From contig CAYTWE010000037.1 of NCBI GenBank assembly GCA_964440985.1, forward strand, positions 1 to 22,823: a stretch of 22,823 nucleotides of DNA. Direction: 5' to 3'. A program made the translations under genes and the position numbers. This DNA is from UBA1731 sp964440985. GTDB taxonomy: Bacteria > Verrucomicrobiota > Kiritimatiellia > RFP12 > UBA1067. Positions within the stretch are counted from its first letter, which is position 1, and every line of letters starts with the position of its first letter. Positions 1-8,000 of the stretch are shown piece by piece. The notes beneath the pieces are model-generated. The model did no database searches and was not told the DNA's origin. It saw nothing but the letters and a program-made list of their open reading frames with translations.

Positions 1-1
1 G

Positions 2-1381
2 GAGCTTTCCAACCGGCTCATCACGGCGTTCGGATCGGCCACGGAGCTTGCCAAGCTTGGCGAGGATGACTTCAAGGATGTCGTCAAGGAGGTGGAAGAG
101 ATTGACCTTTTTGGCGACAAGACCGTAACTAAGAAAAAAGTGATCGGCAAAGGCAACGCGATTCTCAAGAAGAAAAAAGACGCCGAAAGCGCTCTCGCAT
201 CGCTTAAAAACGCCTCACGAAAGGAGCGGCTTCTTACTGACGTCAAGCGTCTTGTCGCATGGAATCCATTTGCCTTTAACGTTGCCGAGTCTTTTCTTGA
301 TCCTGAATGGATGTTCGGGGTGAAGAATGGTTTTGATATTGTGATAGGTAATCCGCCGTATGGAGCGACTTTGTCTGTTTCCGATAAGGCTATTTGCAAA
401 TTGACTTATGTCACAACAAAGAGTATTCCTGGAATCCAAAAAGGATCAATGGACACTTACACGTTGTTCCTGGAGAGAGGATATGGTCTTCTTGCGGTTG
501 GCGGTGTGCTTGACTATATTGTCCCAATTTCATTTACTTCCAGTGATTCTCTTACAGGCGTTCACCGCCTATTGTTTGAAAACTGCGAGACTATAATTGT
601 CTCATCATATGCCGTTAGACCTGAGCCAATTTTTGAGAATGCGGTGGTCAACACTTCAATCGTCCAATTCACTCGTACAGGGACAACGTGTAAGAAAATT
701 CTGGCGACTAAGATGTACCGAAAGGGAAAAAGATTTGACTTGCAATCCCTTCTCTCAAATCTTGAGTTTGCTGACGTTACAGATTACTTGCTTAAGGGAC
801 GAATCCCTAAAATTAGTTCGCCGATTGAGGTGTCAATACTAAAGAAAGTGTTTTCGCAAACGCCGATTATGAGTCTTGTCGCGGACGATGGGGCGCCATT
901 GTTCTATCGGACGACAGGCGGACGTTATTTCAAGGTGGTCACAAATTATTCGACAGGGTCTAACAAGGAACCACTGACTCCGTTCCTCATCAAGAAAGAT
1001 ATGAGGGACGCAGTTGGCTGTATCCTTAGTAGTAATCTTGCATTTTGGTTCTATCAGATATACTCAAACAATCTTGATTGGAAGAGGTATGAAATTGAAT
1101 CCTTCACGGTTCCCGTTCAGCTCGAGGATTATGCGCAAGAGATAACTGCATTATACTCCGAATACTTAACGGATATAGAGGCAAATGCAAATGTACGGAA
1201 GTCTTCGGGCAATTCTCGTTACAAGGTCGATTCATTCAAGGAATATAAAATCGGAAAGTCCAAAAAGGTCATTGATCGTATTGATGATCTCATAGGCCCT
1301 CTTTATGGATTGACCCAAGAGGAAATTGACTTCGTAAAGAACTATGAGATTGAGTTCAGGCTTTCGAGTGGAGACGAATAG
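2..1381 (+). CDS. Eco57I-type adenine-specific DNA methyltransferase/restriction enzyme, C-terminal part (5' end outside window)
   Basis: The frame is open from base 2, so the gene begins upstream; the GTG at 92 is only an internal codon. About 459 residues are visible. The key motif is IVIGNPPYG (around 345-365), the NPPY motif IV of N6-adenine methyltransferases, which flips and methylates the target adenine. Downstream lies a TaqI/Eco57I-like specificity region (FYRTTGGRYFKVVTNYSTG, then a segment rich in W/Y around LDWKRYEIESF) and a tail ending LTQEEIDFVKNYEIEFRL, as in type IIG enzymes and PglX-like proteins. The SAM-binding motif I and any nuclease domain would lie in the missing N-terminus, so I cannot tell type IIG from a BREX-type methylase. 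Bases 300-1380 are clearly more AT-rich than the rest of the window, which fits horizontal acquisition of a defence gene. Stop is TAG at 1379. Confidence 0.85.
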   Translation, partial: ELSNRLITAFGSATELAKLGEDDFKDVVKEVEEIDLFGDKTVTKKKVIGKGNAILKKKKDAESALASLKNASRKERLLTDVKRLVAWNPFAFNVAESFLDPEWMFGVKNGFDIVIGNPPYGATLSVSDKAICKLTYVTTKSIPGIQKGSMDTYTLFLERGYGLLAVGGVLDYIVPISFTSSDSLTGVHRLLFENCETIIVSSYAVRPEPIFENAVVNTSIVQFTRTGTTCKKILATKMYRKGKRFDLQSLLSNLEFADVTDYLLKGRIPKISSPIEVSILKKVFSQTPIMSLVADDGAPLFYRTTGGRYFKVVTNYSTGSNKEPLTPFLIKKDMRDAVGCILSSNLAFWFYQIYSNNLDWKRYEIESFTVPVQLEDYAQEITALYSEYLTDIEANANVRKSSGNSRYKVDSFKEYKIGKSKKVIDRIDDLIGPLYGLTQEEIDFVKNYEIEFRLSSGDE

Positions 1382-1553
1382 TTGTTTGTAAGGTAAAACG
1401 CGAAATCGTCAAGGGCGGCGGGAAGTGAGGAACTTGTTATGATAAGTTTAACTACCATGCAACAGGGTTCCAAAACTATGCGAACGGATAGCGTCGAGAG
1501 GTCTACGAGTTCATTCAATGGGAAGATGTGCGCAAGCTGACCGAGCATCAACA
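1382..1553 (+). other. Short gap with a possible coding relic
   Basis: No complete gene is visible between the methylase stop and the heptamer repeat. The stretch from 1492 to about 1554 reads REVYEFIQWEDVRKLTEHQQ, which looks protein-like, but it has a stop just upstream (1489) and runs directly into the 7-bp repeat. It may be the tail of a decayed gene, possibly truncated when the repeat-bounded unit arrived. No function can be assigned and chance is a real alternative. Confidence 0.2.
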
Positions 1554-1621
1554 GTTAGTGGGTAGTGGTTAGTGGGTAGTGGGTAGTGGTTAGTGGTTAG
1601 TGGGTAGTGGGTAGTGGGTAG
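1554..1621 (+). repeat. Heptamer tandem array (GTTAGTG/GGTAGTG), left copy
   Basis: Nine consecutive 7-bp units alternate between GTTAGTG and GGTAGTG, followed by a partial tenth (GGTAG). The array abuts the ribosome binding site of the four-helix-bundle gene. The same heptamer in reverse complement (CACTAAC) recurs just after that gene, so the two arrays form imperfect inverted repeats around it. Confidence 0.9.
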
Positions 1622-1633
1622 AGAGGAAAACGG

Positions 1634-1998
1634 ATGAAGGTAAAACAATACAAAGAATTGGTCGTCTGGCAAAAGGCGATGGAACTGGCCGGTGAGGTGT
1701 ATCGGCTGGCCAGTCTGTTGCCAAAATCGGAAACATACGCTTTGTCCGATCAGATGCGCAGAGCCGCCGTGTCTATTCCCTCTAACATTGCCGAAGGCCA
1801 TCACGAACCTCGACGAAAGAGTTTGCAAACTTCCTTTCAATCGCAAAGGGGTCAAAGGCAGAACTGGAGACACAAATCGAACTTGGTGTGCGGCTTGGCT
1901 TTTTCCAGCCGGATCAAGTCGAAGTGCCGTTGTCGCTTGCTGGCGAGGTTGGCCGGATGCTGACCACTCTCATCGCCAAACTAACCACTAATCACTAA
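1634..1998 (+). pseudogene. S23/four-helix-bundle protein (23S rRNA intervening-sequence type), frameshifted
   Basis: The start ATG at 1634 has GAGAGG seven bases upstream. The first 57 or so codons read as a classic family N-terminus: KELVVWQKAMELAGEVY, then QMRRAAVSIPSNIAEG. Just after GHH, near base 1804, the family pattern moves to another frame, where it continues STKEFANFLSIAKGSKAELE, then TQIELGVRLGFF, and ends LIAKLTTNH at the TAA at 1996-1998. Adding one base at about 1804 restores an uninterrupted protein of about 121 residues, the usual family length. The last codons lie inside the right heptamer array. The molecular role of free-standing members is not established; they form helical bundles and relate to Avd of diversity-generating retroelements. 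A sequencing error rather than a real mutation is possible. Confidence 0.8.
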
Positions 1999-2010
1999 CC
2001 ACTAACCACT
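1981..2010 (-). repeat. Heptamer tandem array, right copy (inverted)
   Basis: About four units of CACTAAC/CACTAAT, the reverse complement of the GTTAGTG units at 1554-1621. The first units double as the final codons and stop of the four-helix-bundle reading frame. Shorter than the left array. Confidence 0.8.
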
Positions 2011-2018
2011 TTCCAGAC

Positions 2019-2144
2019 ATGAACATGATCGAGATTCTTGCAGCATTCGCCAACAAGCCGCTTTTCGCCGCGATTTCCTTCTTGAGTGCCTGCATGATGT
2101 CGAGATGCTTCATAAGACCGAAGTATGGCAAAAATCCATGTTGA
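2019..2144 (+). CDS. Possible 41-residue hydrophobic peptide (uncertain)
   Basis: An ATG-started frame of 41 codons begins MNMIEILAAFANKPLFAAIS, then FLSACMMSRCFIRPKYGKNPC. One hydrophobic stretch followed by a basic Cys-rich tail resembles a small membrane peptide. There is no convincing ribosome binding site, the start lies 9 bases from the repeat array, and the opposite strand holds a competing protein-like frame (see rejected items). Its TGA overlaps the start of the palindrome upstream of the isomerase promoter. I would not rely on it. Confidence 0.15.
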   Translation: MNMIEILAAFANKPLFAAISFLSACMMSRCFIRPKYGKNPC

Positions 2145-2159
2145 CCTGTATAGACAGGT
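2144..2159. promoter_or_regulatory. Palindromic operator candidate upstream of the isomerase promoter
   Basis: ACCTGT-ATAG-ACAGGT is a perfect 6+6 inverted repeat with a 4-base centre, ending one base before the -35 element at 2161. The size and position fit a dimeric repressor or activator of GntR or LacI type controlling the carbohydrate block. No regulator gene is in the window, so the binding protein is unknown. Confidence 0.45.
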
Positions 2160-2160
2160 G

Positions 2161-2189
2161 TTGCTGTTCTTTTTCTGCTTTGATACAAT
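2161..2189 (+). promoter_or_regulatory. Sigma70-like promoter for the carbohydrate block
   Basis: TTGCTG at 2161-2166 and TACAAT at 2184-2189 are separated by exactly 17 bases, close to the TTGACA/TATAAT consensus. It lies 34 bases upstream of the chosen start of the isomerase gene, leaving room for a leader with a Shine-Dalgarno sequence. Confidence 0.6.
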
Positions 2190-2223
2190 CGGCGCATCCA
2201 ACCAAATGAGGACATTTATCGAT

Positions 2224-2829
2224 ATGAAGACAGTCAAGGATAAGCAGATTCTGATGGCGGCGGATTTCGCGGGCTATCCGCTGAAGGAGGCCGTAAAGGC
2301 ATATCTTGAGAAGAAGGGGTGGACTGTGACGGACATCGGCGTCAAGGCAGATTCTGATCCGAACGATACGGAGCTTATGTTCCACCGTCTCGGTCTTCGT
2401 GTCGGCGCGATGATTTCCGAGAAGGAGTTTGAGCGAGCGCTTGTCTTCTGCGGGACGGGCATGGGCATCCATATTGCGGCATCGAAATGTCCGGGCGTCC
2501 ACGCCGGCGTCGTGGAATCCGTCCCCGCCGCGTTTCGGGCAATAACTGGCAACGGCGTAAACGTCCTTGCGATGGGGGCGTTCTACGTCACGCCGGAACT
2601 TGGCAAGCAGTGCGCCGATGCGTTTCTCTACAACGACTTCGGCAGCGGCTGGGAGTGGTGGCCGGACTTCGACAGATTCCATCAGATTGCGATTGACGAG
2701 CTAAATGCCTTCGACTACGCCACATACAAGGCGAACGGATTCCGGGTCAAGCACTTGGGCGATTGTTCCTGTGCGTTGCATGATCGTCCAGAGGGACTTT
2801 CGCCTGTACCGCTCATGTGCCGCCGTTGA
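2224..2829 (+). CDS. RpiB/LacA/LacB-family sugar-phosphate isomerase, divergent
   Basis: The 201-residue protein has the RpiB fold signatures: an N-terminal ADFAGYPLKEAVKAYLEKKG strand-helix, the phosphate-loop motif FCGTGMGIHIAASK with Cys76 in the place of the catalytic cysteine of E. coli RpiB, and GNGVNVLAMGAFYV. RpiB interconverts ribose-5-phosphate and ribulose-5-phosphate; LacAB acts on galactose-6-phosphate. Two usual histidines appear replaced: the DHAG motif is DFAG (residues 14-17) and the HND segment before NVLA is GNG. The protein is also about 50 residues longer than typical RpiB, with a WEWWPDF segment and a Cys-containing tail. It may therefore act on a different phosphosugar. 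ATG 2224 is chosen because GAGGA lies 10 bases upstream; ATG 2206 has no such site. It is first in the putative glycan operon. Confidence 0.8.
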   Translation: MKTVKDKQILMAADFAGYPLKEAVKAYLEKKGWTVTDIGVKADSDPNDTELMFHRLGLRVGAMISEKEFERALVFCGTGMGIHIAASKCPGVHAGVVESVPAAFRAITGNGVNVLAMGAFYVTPELGKQCADAFLYNDFGSGWEWWPDFDRFHQIAIDELNAFDYATYKANGFRVKHLGDCSCALHDRPEGLSPVPLMCRR

Positions 2830-2876
2830 GCGCAACGTGCGGACAGCAGAAAATGGAGACACTGCGAGGAGCGGCG

Positions 2877-5036
2877 ATGAAAATGGGTGTAAGATGCTGG
2901 GCGTTGTGCTGTGGTCTTGTGCTGACGTGCATGGTTGGCTTTGGCGGGGAGAGCGTCTTCTTCCGGACGGCAACGCCGGTCTGGGCGGCCGGCAGGGCCG
3001 AGCTGATGAACGACAACATCCTCTTTCGCGGCAGCTTCAAGCCATCCAAGGGCAAGCCCTGTTCGCTTGCGTTGACGGGGAGCACATGCTATCGCGTTCG
3101 CCTCAACGGAGACTTTGTGGCGTTTGGGCCGGCGCGTGGGCCGAAAGGGATGTTCCGTGTAGACCGGATTGACCTGTCTGGTCGGATGAAGGATGGCGTG
3201 AACGTCGTGGAGATCGATGTTCAGGGCGCCAACGTCAACAGCTACGAGTACATGGATCAGCCGAGCTTCCTTCAGGCGGAGGTCGTCTCCGGCGAGGACG
3301 TCCTGTTGGCGACGGGCGTTGGCGAGTCGGGGTTTAAGTTGTATGACAGGCAGGAGCGGATTCGCAAAGTGCCGCGATTCGACTTCCAGAGGCTTTTCGC
3401 CGAGGCGTACCGGATTGGAGGGACAAATCGATTGGTGCGTCTTGAAGCTGAAGTTCGCCCGCCGGTGCGCTTTCTGCCTCGCCGGGTTCCTCATCCGGAC
3501 TACGCGATCGACGGGTCGTTCCGTCGCGTCAAGTCGCTCCGTCGGCGGTATGACCCTGCATGCAAGGTGTCGGTTGGCCGCGAGATCACGCTGGTCGGAA
3601 AGGGCGGCTACAAGGGCTATCGGCCGGACGAGTTCGAGGTAAACGTCAAGTCGGAGATTCAGCGCTACGTGCAGGATTCAGACGGAGACATCGCGTCTAC
3701 GCTCTGGCGCGGCGAGAAGGCGGTTGCCGGATTTCTGGTCGTGGAAGTCCGATGCCGCCGGCCGGGACGCTTTGTCGCGTTCCAGTCTCAGCTGGAGCGT
3801 CCTTCGTTTTCCGGGAACGAGGGCGATGGCGGCTACGCCACGTTCTGGGACATCGAAAGCCCTGGCGACTACACGCTCGAATCGTTTGACCCGAACGGAG
3901 CGATGTTCGTGGAGACGTTCATGCACGGCGGCGACGCCGAGGTGAAGTCCGTCCGGATGCGCACGTTCAAGAGCCCTCTGCCGTTCCGTCGCGGCTATTC
4001 GGGAACGGATCCCGACTTGAGGCTGATCTATGAGGCGGCGGCGGAGACTTTGGCCCAGAATGCTGTGGACATCTACACGGACTGCCCAGACAGGGAGCGC
4101 GCAGCCTGGATTGGCGACACGTTTTTCACTGGACGCGCCGGTCGCCACCTGATCGGTTCAACGATCGTAGAAGATGCGTTTCTCGAAAACTATGCGCTGG
4201 CCAAGTCCTTTGACGGCATCCCGGACGGCGCATTGTCGATGGTCTATCCGGGCGACCACCCGGATGGCGTGTTCATTCCCGGCTTCTGCATGTGGTTCGG
4301 CCTTCAGGTGGCTGAATACGCACGGCGAGGGGGCGACCAGTCGATTGTCGCGGCGCTGAAGCCGAAATTGCTGGCGTTTGTCCGCTACATAGATGGTTTT
4401 CTCAATGAGGATGGATTGCTGCAGAACCTGCCGGGGTGGGTGTTTCTCGGATGGAGCGCGGTGTCTGATCATGCGCGTGGACTCAATTACCCGTCAAACA
4501 TGCAGTACGCCGGTCTGCTGGATGCGCTGGCCGGGCTTTGTGGCGATCCTGCCTTGGCCGCTCGCGCAGCACGGATGCGCCGGCTGATCCGCGAACGGAG
4601 CTGGAACGGAACGTGGTTCCGTGACTGCGCGGAGAGCGATGCGACTACGGAAAGCTGCCAGTACTATGCGTTCTTCTTCGGTGTCGCTGACTTCGAGCGC
4701 GACCGTGAACTCTGGGATCGCCTCGTCACGAAATGCGGGCCGTTGCGCGATGCGGAAAAGGTCTGCCCGGAACTGGCGCCGTCGAACTCCATCTTCGGCT
4801 ATTTCATGCGCTTCGACATGCTGTTGCGGACTGGACGGCGCGATGTCCTGACGCACGAGGCCAAGGGCTATTTCCTGCCGATGGCACGTACGACGGGAAC
4901 GATCTGGGAAAACAAGAACGCGACAGGCAGCCAGTCCCATGGACTTTCATCGATCGCGGCGTATTATGTCGATCCGCCGAAAGCGGGCGAGGGAGTGTTG
5001 CCGTCGCGCACAGAGCATATGGAATCCGTCAGGTAA
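2877..5036 (+). CDS. Secreted GH78-like alpha-L-rhamnosidase
   Basis: A 719-residue protein. ATG 2877 is chosen because GAGGAG sits five bases upstream and the frame then begins with a signal peptide (MKMGVRCWALCCGLVLTCMV), implying export. The N-terminal half is beta-rich; the (alpha/alpha)6 barrel starts near residue 370. The GH78 catalytic signature is present as DCPDRERAAWIGD (Asp402, Glu407, Asp414), with the same 5 and 12 residue spacings as the acidic residues of characterised GH78 enzymes; Asp414 would be the general acid. GTIWENKNATGSQSHG near the C-terminus supplies Glu678 as the likely general base of this inverting enzyme. The usual C-terminal beta domain after the barrel is short or absent. 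It probably removes terminal L-rhamnose from a polysaccharide; the exact linkage and sugar cannot be read from sequence. Confidence 0.85.
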   Translation: MKMGVRCWALCCGLVLTCMVGFGGESVFFRTATPVWAAGRAELMNDNILFRGSFKPSKGKPCSLALTGSTCYRVRLNGDFVAFGPARGPKGMFRVDRIDLSGRMKDGVNVVEIDVQGANVNSYEYMDQPSFLQAEVVSGEDVLLATGVGESGFKLYDRQERIRKVPRFDFQRLFAEAYRIGGTNRLVRLEAEVRPPVRFLPRRVPHPDYAIDGSFRRVKSLRRRYDPACKVSVGREITLVGKGGYKGYRPDEFEVNVKSEIQRYVQDSDGDIASTLWRGEKAVAGFLVVEVRCRRPGRFVAFQSQLERPSFSGNEGDGGYATFWDIESPGDYTLESFDPNGAMFVETFMHGGDAEVKSVRMRTFKSPLPFRRGYSGTDPDLRLIYEAAAETLAQNAVDIYTDCPDRERAAWIGDTFFTGRAGRHLIGSTIVEDAFLENYALAKSFDGIPDGALSMVYPGDHPDGVFIPGFCMWFGLQVAEYARRGGDQSIVAALKPKLLAFVRYIDGFLNEDGLLQNLPGWVFLGWSAVSDHARGLNYPSNMQYAGLLDALAGLCGDPALAARAARMRRLIRERSWNGTWFRDCAESDATTESCQYYAFFFGVADFERDRELWDRLVTKCGPLRDAEKVCPELAPSNSIFGYFMRFDMLLRTGRRDVLTHEAKGYFLPMARTTGTIWENKNATGSQSHGLSSIAAYYVDPPKAGEGVLPSRTEHMESVR

Positions 5037-5070
5037 ACGGACACTGACAGCAAAAGCAGAGAGGTTGACA

Positions 5071-8000
5071 ATGAAAAAAAAAATACATAGTTGCATTAAT
5101 GTGTGGTTGTGTGCAATTGCTGCGGGAGCTGCCGGCTTGCGCCTCATGGCGGAAACGCACGTCGTAGACAGGGAGAGCGGCCCTTACTACACGATTCAGG
5201 ACGCTGTGGACGCGGCGGCGAATGGTGACGTGGTGTTCATCAAAAACGGCGTTCATGATCAAGGTGGCGCGTTAGACGGTTTTTCTTCCTCCATGTCAAA
5301 CCGTGTCTACATCGCGAAGTCGCTCACGCTTGTCGGTGAATCGAGGGAAGGCGCAATCATCAAGGGGCAGGGAGCGACGGACGGCGTTGATGCGGCGGGG
5401 CTTGGCTGCGGCGCGAATGCCGTCCGCGTACTCGGCATCAATGCGGACAACGTCGTCATCTCGAACCTGACGCTCACAGGTGGCGCAACGCACAACACGT
5501 CCACGGGGAACGACCGGCCAGAGAACAACGGGGGTGGCGTCTATGCGGCGAACGGCAAGAGCGGGATCGTCCTTGTGGACTGCATCATCTCCAACAACGT
5601 CGCCCGCCGCGCAGGGGCCGTTCGATATGGAAACGATGCCTCGACGAGCCACGCCAACTGCCTGCTCGTGCGTACTTGGCTGCACGAGAACAAGGCCATC
5701 GACCGCGATCCCGCAGTGCGCGGCTGCCTCGTGGCGCATAGCCTCTTCACACGCCACTACAGCGCGGGTCAGTTGACCTATGCGGCGACGTTCGTGAACT
5801 GCACGTTTTCGGATGGCTACTGCCGCAACCAGAGCGGGAGCGCGGACGTGAAGGGCTACAACTGTCTCTTCGCTGATATGTGGTACAAGGATGACGGCGC
5901 AGCCAATTGGTTCAACTGTGCATTCAACAAGAGGGACGCCAGCACGAGTTCGACGACGAACGATGCCTGCGTGTTCGATCCCGGTTTCGATCTCTTCATG
6001 GCGCCGCCGCTCGTCGACTATCGGCTGCACAACGGCGCGACGGCAGTCATCGGCAAGGGCGACGCGGTGTATCTTGATTTGATTCCTGCGGCTTACCGCA
6101 ACACCGATTTCTATGGCAACGCGGTGAATCCCGAGTCCGTCAGCCTTGGATGTGCGCAGGATGTCGTCACGCCGACGGGCGGCACACTCACGTTTGCCGG
6201 GCAGTCCGGAATGTCGGAGGCGAAAGACCCGACGGGCCATTCGGGTTCAACGACAACATACGGACTTTATTCGTTCAATGGTCTGGTTCTCGGTTCGGCG
6301 AAGGATCTTGGCTACATCCGCACGCTGGATGGCCGAACGGTCGTCACCGTCACGCACGATCCGACAGGTGCGACGAAGTCGGAGAGCCTGAAGGGGCTTC
6401 ACTCCTTTACCGCTTCCGGCTCTGACACGATGCGTCGCTTTGCGCAGTTGGACGGCACGTTCGTCCTGATGGCCCCGCCTGCCGGGAAGACGCTCACGCT
6501 CGCGCCGACGTTCAACGACGCAATCGTTGCCGTAGACTGCGCCTCGACCGCCGCTGCGCCAGATGGCACGGACGCGGCTCCGTATGCGAGCATTCAGTCT
6601 GCGATCGATTCCGTGCCGTCTGGCAAATTTGCGACGATTCGCGTCAAGGCGGGCGTCTACGACAATGAGGCGGGGCGGATTGCCAGCAGCCTTACGAACC
6701 GCGTCTTCTCGAATGGGCGCAAGGTGCGGCTCGTCTCGGTGGATGGACGCGGCAAGGCCGTCCTGCCGGGCGCACCCGATCCGGCCGTGTCGCTCAACGA
6801 ATGGCCGTTCGGCTGTGGCGCAGGGGCGATGCGGTGTGCGTTCCTGCAGGCGGATTGCGCGATACAGGGCTTTGCGCTGACGGACGGGCATACGGGTACG
6901 GCGGCCGACGTGAGCCGACGTGGTGGCGCGCTTTGGTTGGACGGCGGGGCGGCAGCGCTGGATTGCGTGATTACGAACAACGTCGGGTGGCAGGGCGTTG
7001 CAATCAACGGGCAGGAGAGCGGTCTGAGTCCGACGGCGTTTGCCTTGAGGTGTTTCATCGCCGACAACTACCCGATCACTGGTACGGCGAAGACTGGCGG
7101 AGCCAGCGGTCTCGTCCGTTCTACGACGGTCGGTTCGTCGATCTTCTACGGCAATCATGGTTGCTGCTTTGGATCGTACGAGCGGCAGTATACGTTCCAC
7201 ACGACATTTGCGGATGCGACCGGGGTGGGCTATGCCGGAAACCTGCTCGTGGCCTGCACGAACGTAAACGCCGTCATCCATGCGCAGACGGGAGTTCTCA
7301 ACAGGCCCACGCTGCTTGGCGGCGTGTTCAGGCGGTCGAGCGAGAACGGAGGCGACATCCTGCGGAATGCCTCAGCGTCATTTGTCGAAGCAGATCCATT
7401 CCTCGCCGATCCGGACAGAGGAGACTTCCGCCTCGGCGCAACATCTCCCGCACGGACGTGTGGCGTGACGGCGCATGACGATTTCGTCGATGCGACGAAG
7501 GCGGCGTACTACATGTTCGGCGCGACGGATTTCAACGGGAACGTCTTTCGGCTTTTCGACGGCAAGCCAGTCTGCGGAGCAGTGGATCTCTATGCGCCGA
7601 CGGTCGTCATCAACGGACAGACGACTGTGCTGGGTGCGTCATCCGATTTCACCGTCACCTACGTCTGCACGAACGCCGATCCGCACCCGTTCATCGGTCT
7701 TGAGGTGACGGCAGATGGCATCGTGACAACGAACGCGACGAAGAGCTATACCTGCACGGTTGCGGATGCGGTAGACAGTCCGAACGCCTATGAGCTGACG
7801 ATTCGCGACCTCTTTGACCCGAACTGGTACGTGAGCAACGCGACGGGCGACGATTCAAACATCGGTTCGGAGGCGCAACCGAAGAAGACGCTTGCAGGTG
7901 CGCTCCAGCATGCCGTCGCAGGCGACACGGTTCATGTCGAGGCCGGCACGTATGCGACAGGGACGATGACGCAGGCGCGGCGTTTCGGTACGGATGCCGG

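Larger units (their letters stand above)
1554..2010 (+). mobile_element. Candidate repeat-bounded unit carrying an S23-type four-helix-bundle gene
   Basis: A 457-bp unit consists of a left heptamer array, one small gene and a right heptamer array in inverted orientation. S23/IVS-type proteins are known from intervening sequences in bacterial 23S rRNA and also occur as free-standing genes. A gene framed by inverted low-complexity arrays suggests a dispersed element, but there is no transposase and I see no target-site duplication, so mobility is inference only. If it moves it must rely on outside enzymes. Confidence 0.35.

Noticed and set aside
1511..1873. Minus-strand frame with repeated HYPLT/NHYPLP peptides
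   Set aside because: The repetitive peptide is only the translation of the heptamer array, and the rest is the shadow of the four-helix-bundle gene.
1554..2010. CRISPR array
   Set aside because: The repeats are 7 bp and contiguous with no spacers, and no cas gene is present.
1988..2215. Minus-strand frame reading MKHLDIMQALKKEIAAKSGL, then LANAARISIMFMSGK
   Set aside because: It looks somewhat protein-like, but it has no ribosome site, ends inside the heptamer array and faces against every other gene. The plus strand of the same bases is equally coding-like, so neither can be trusted.
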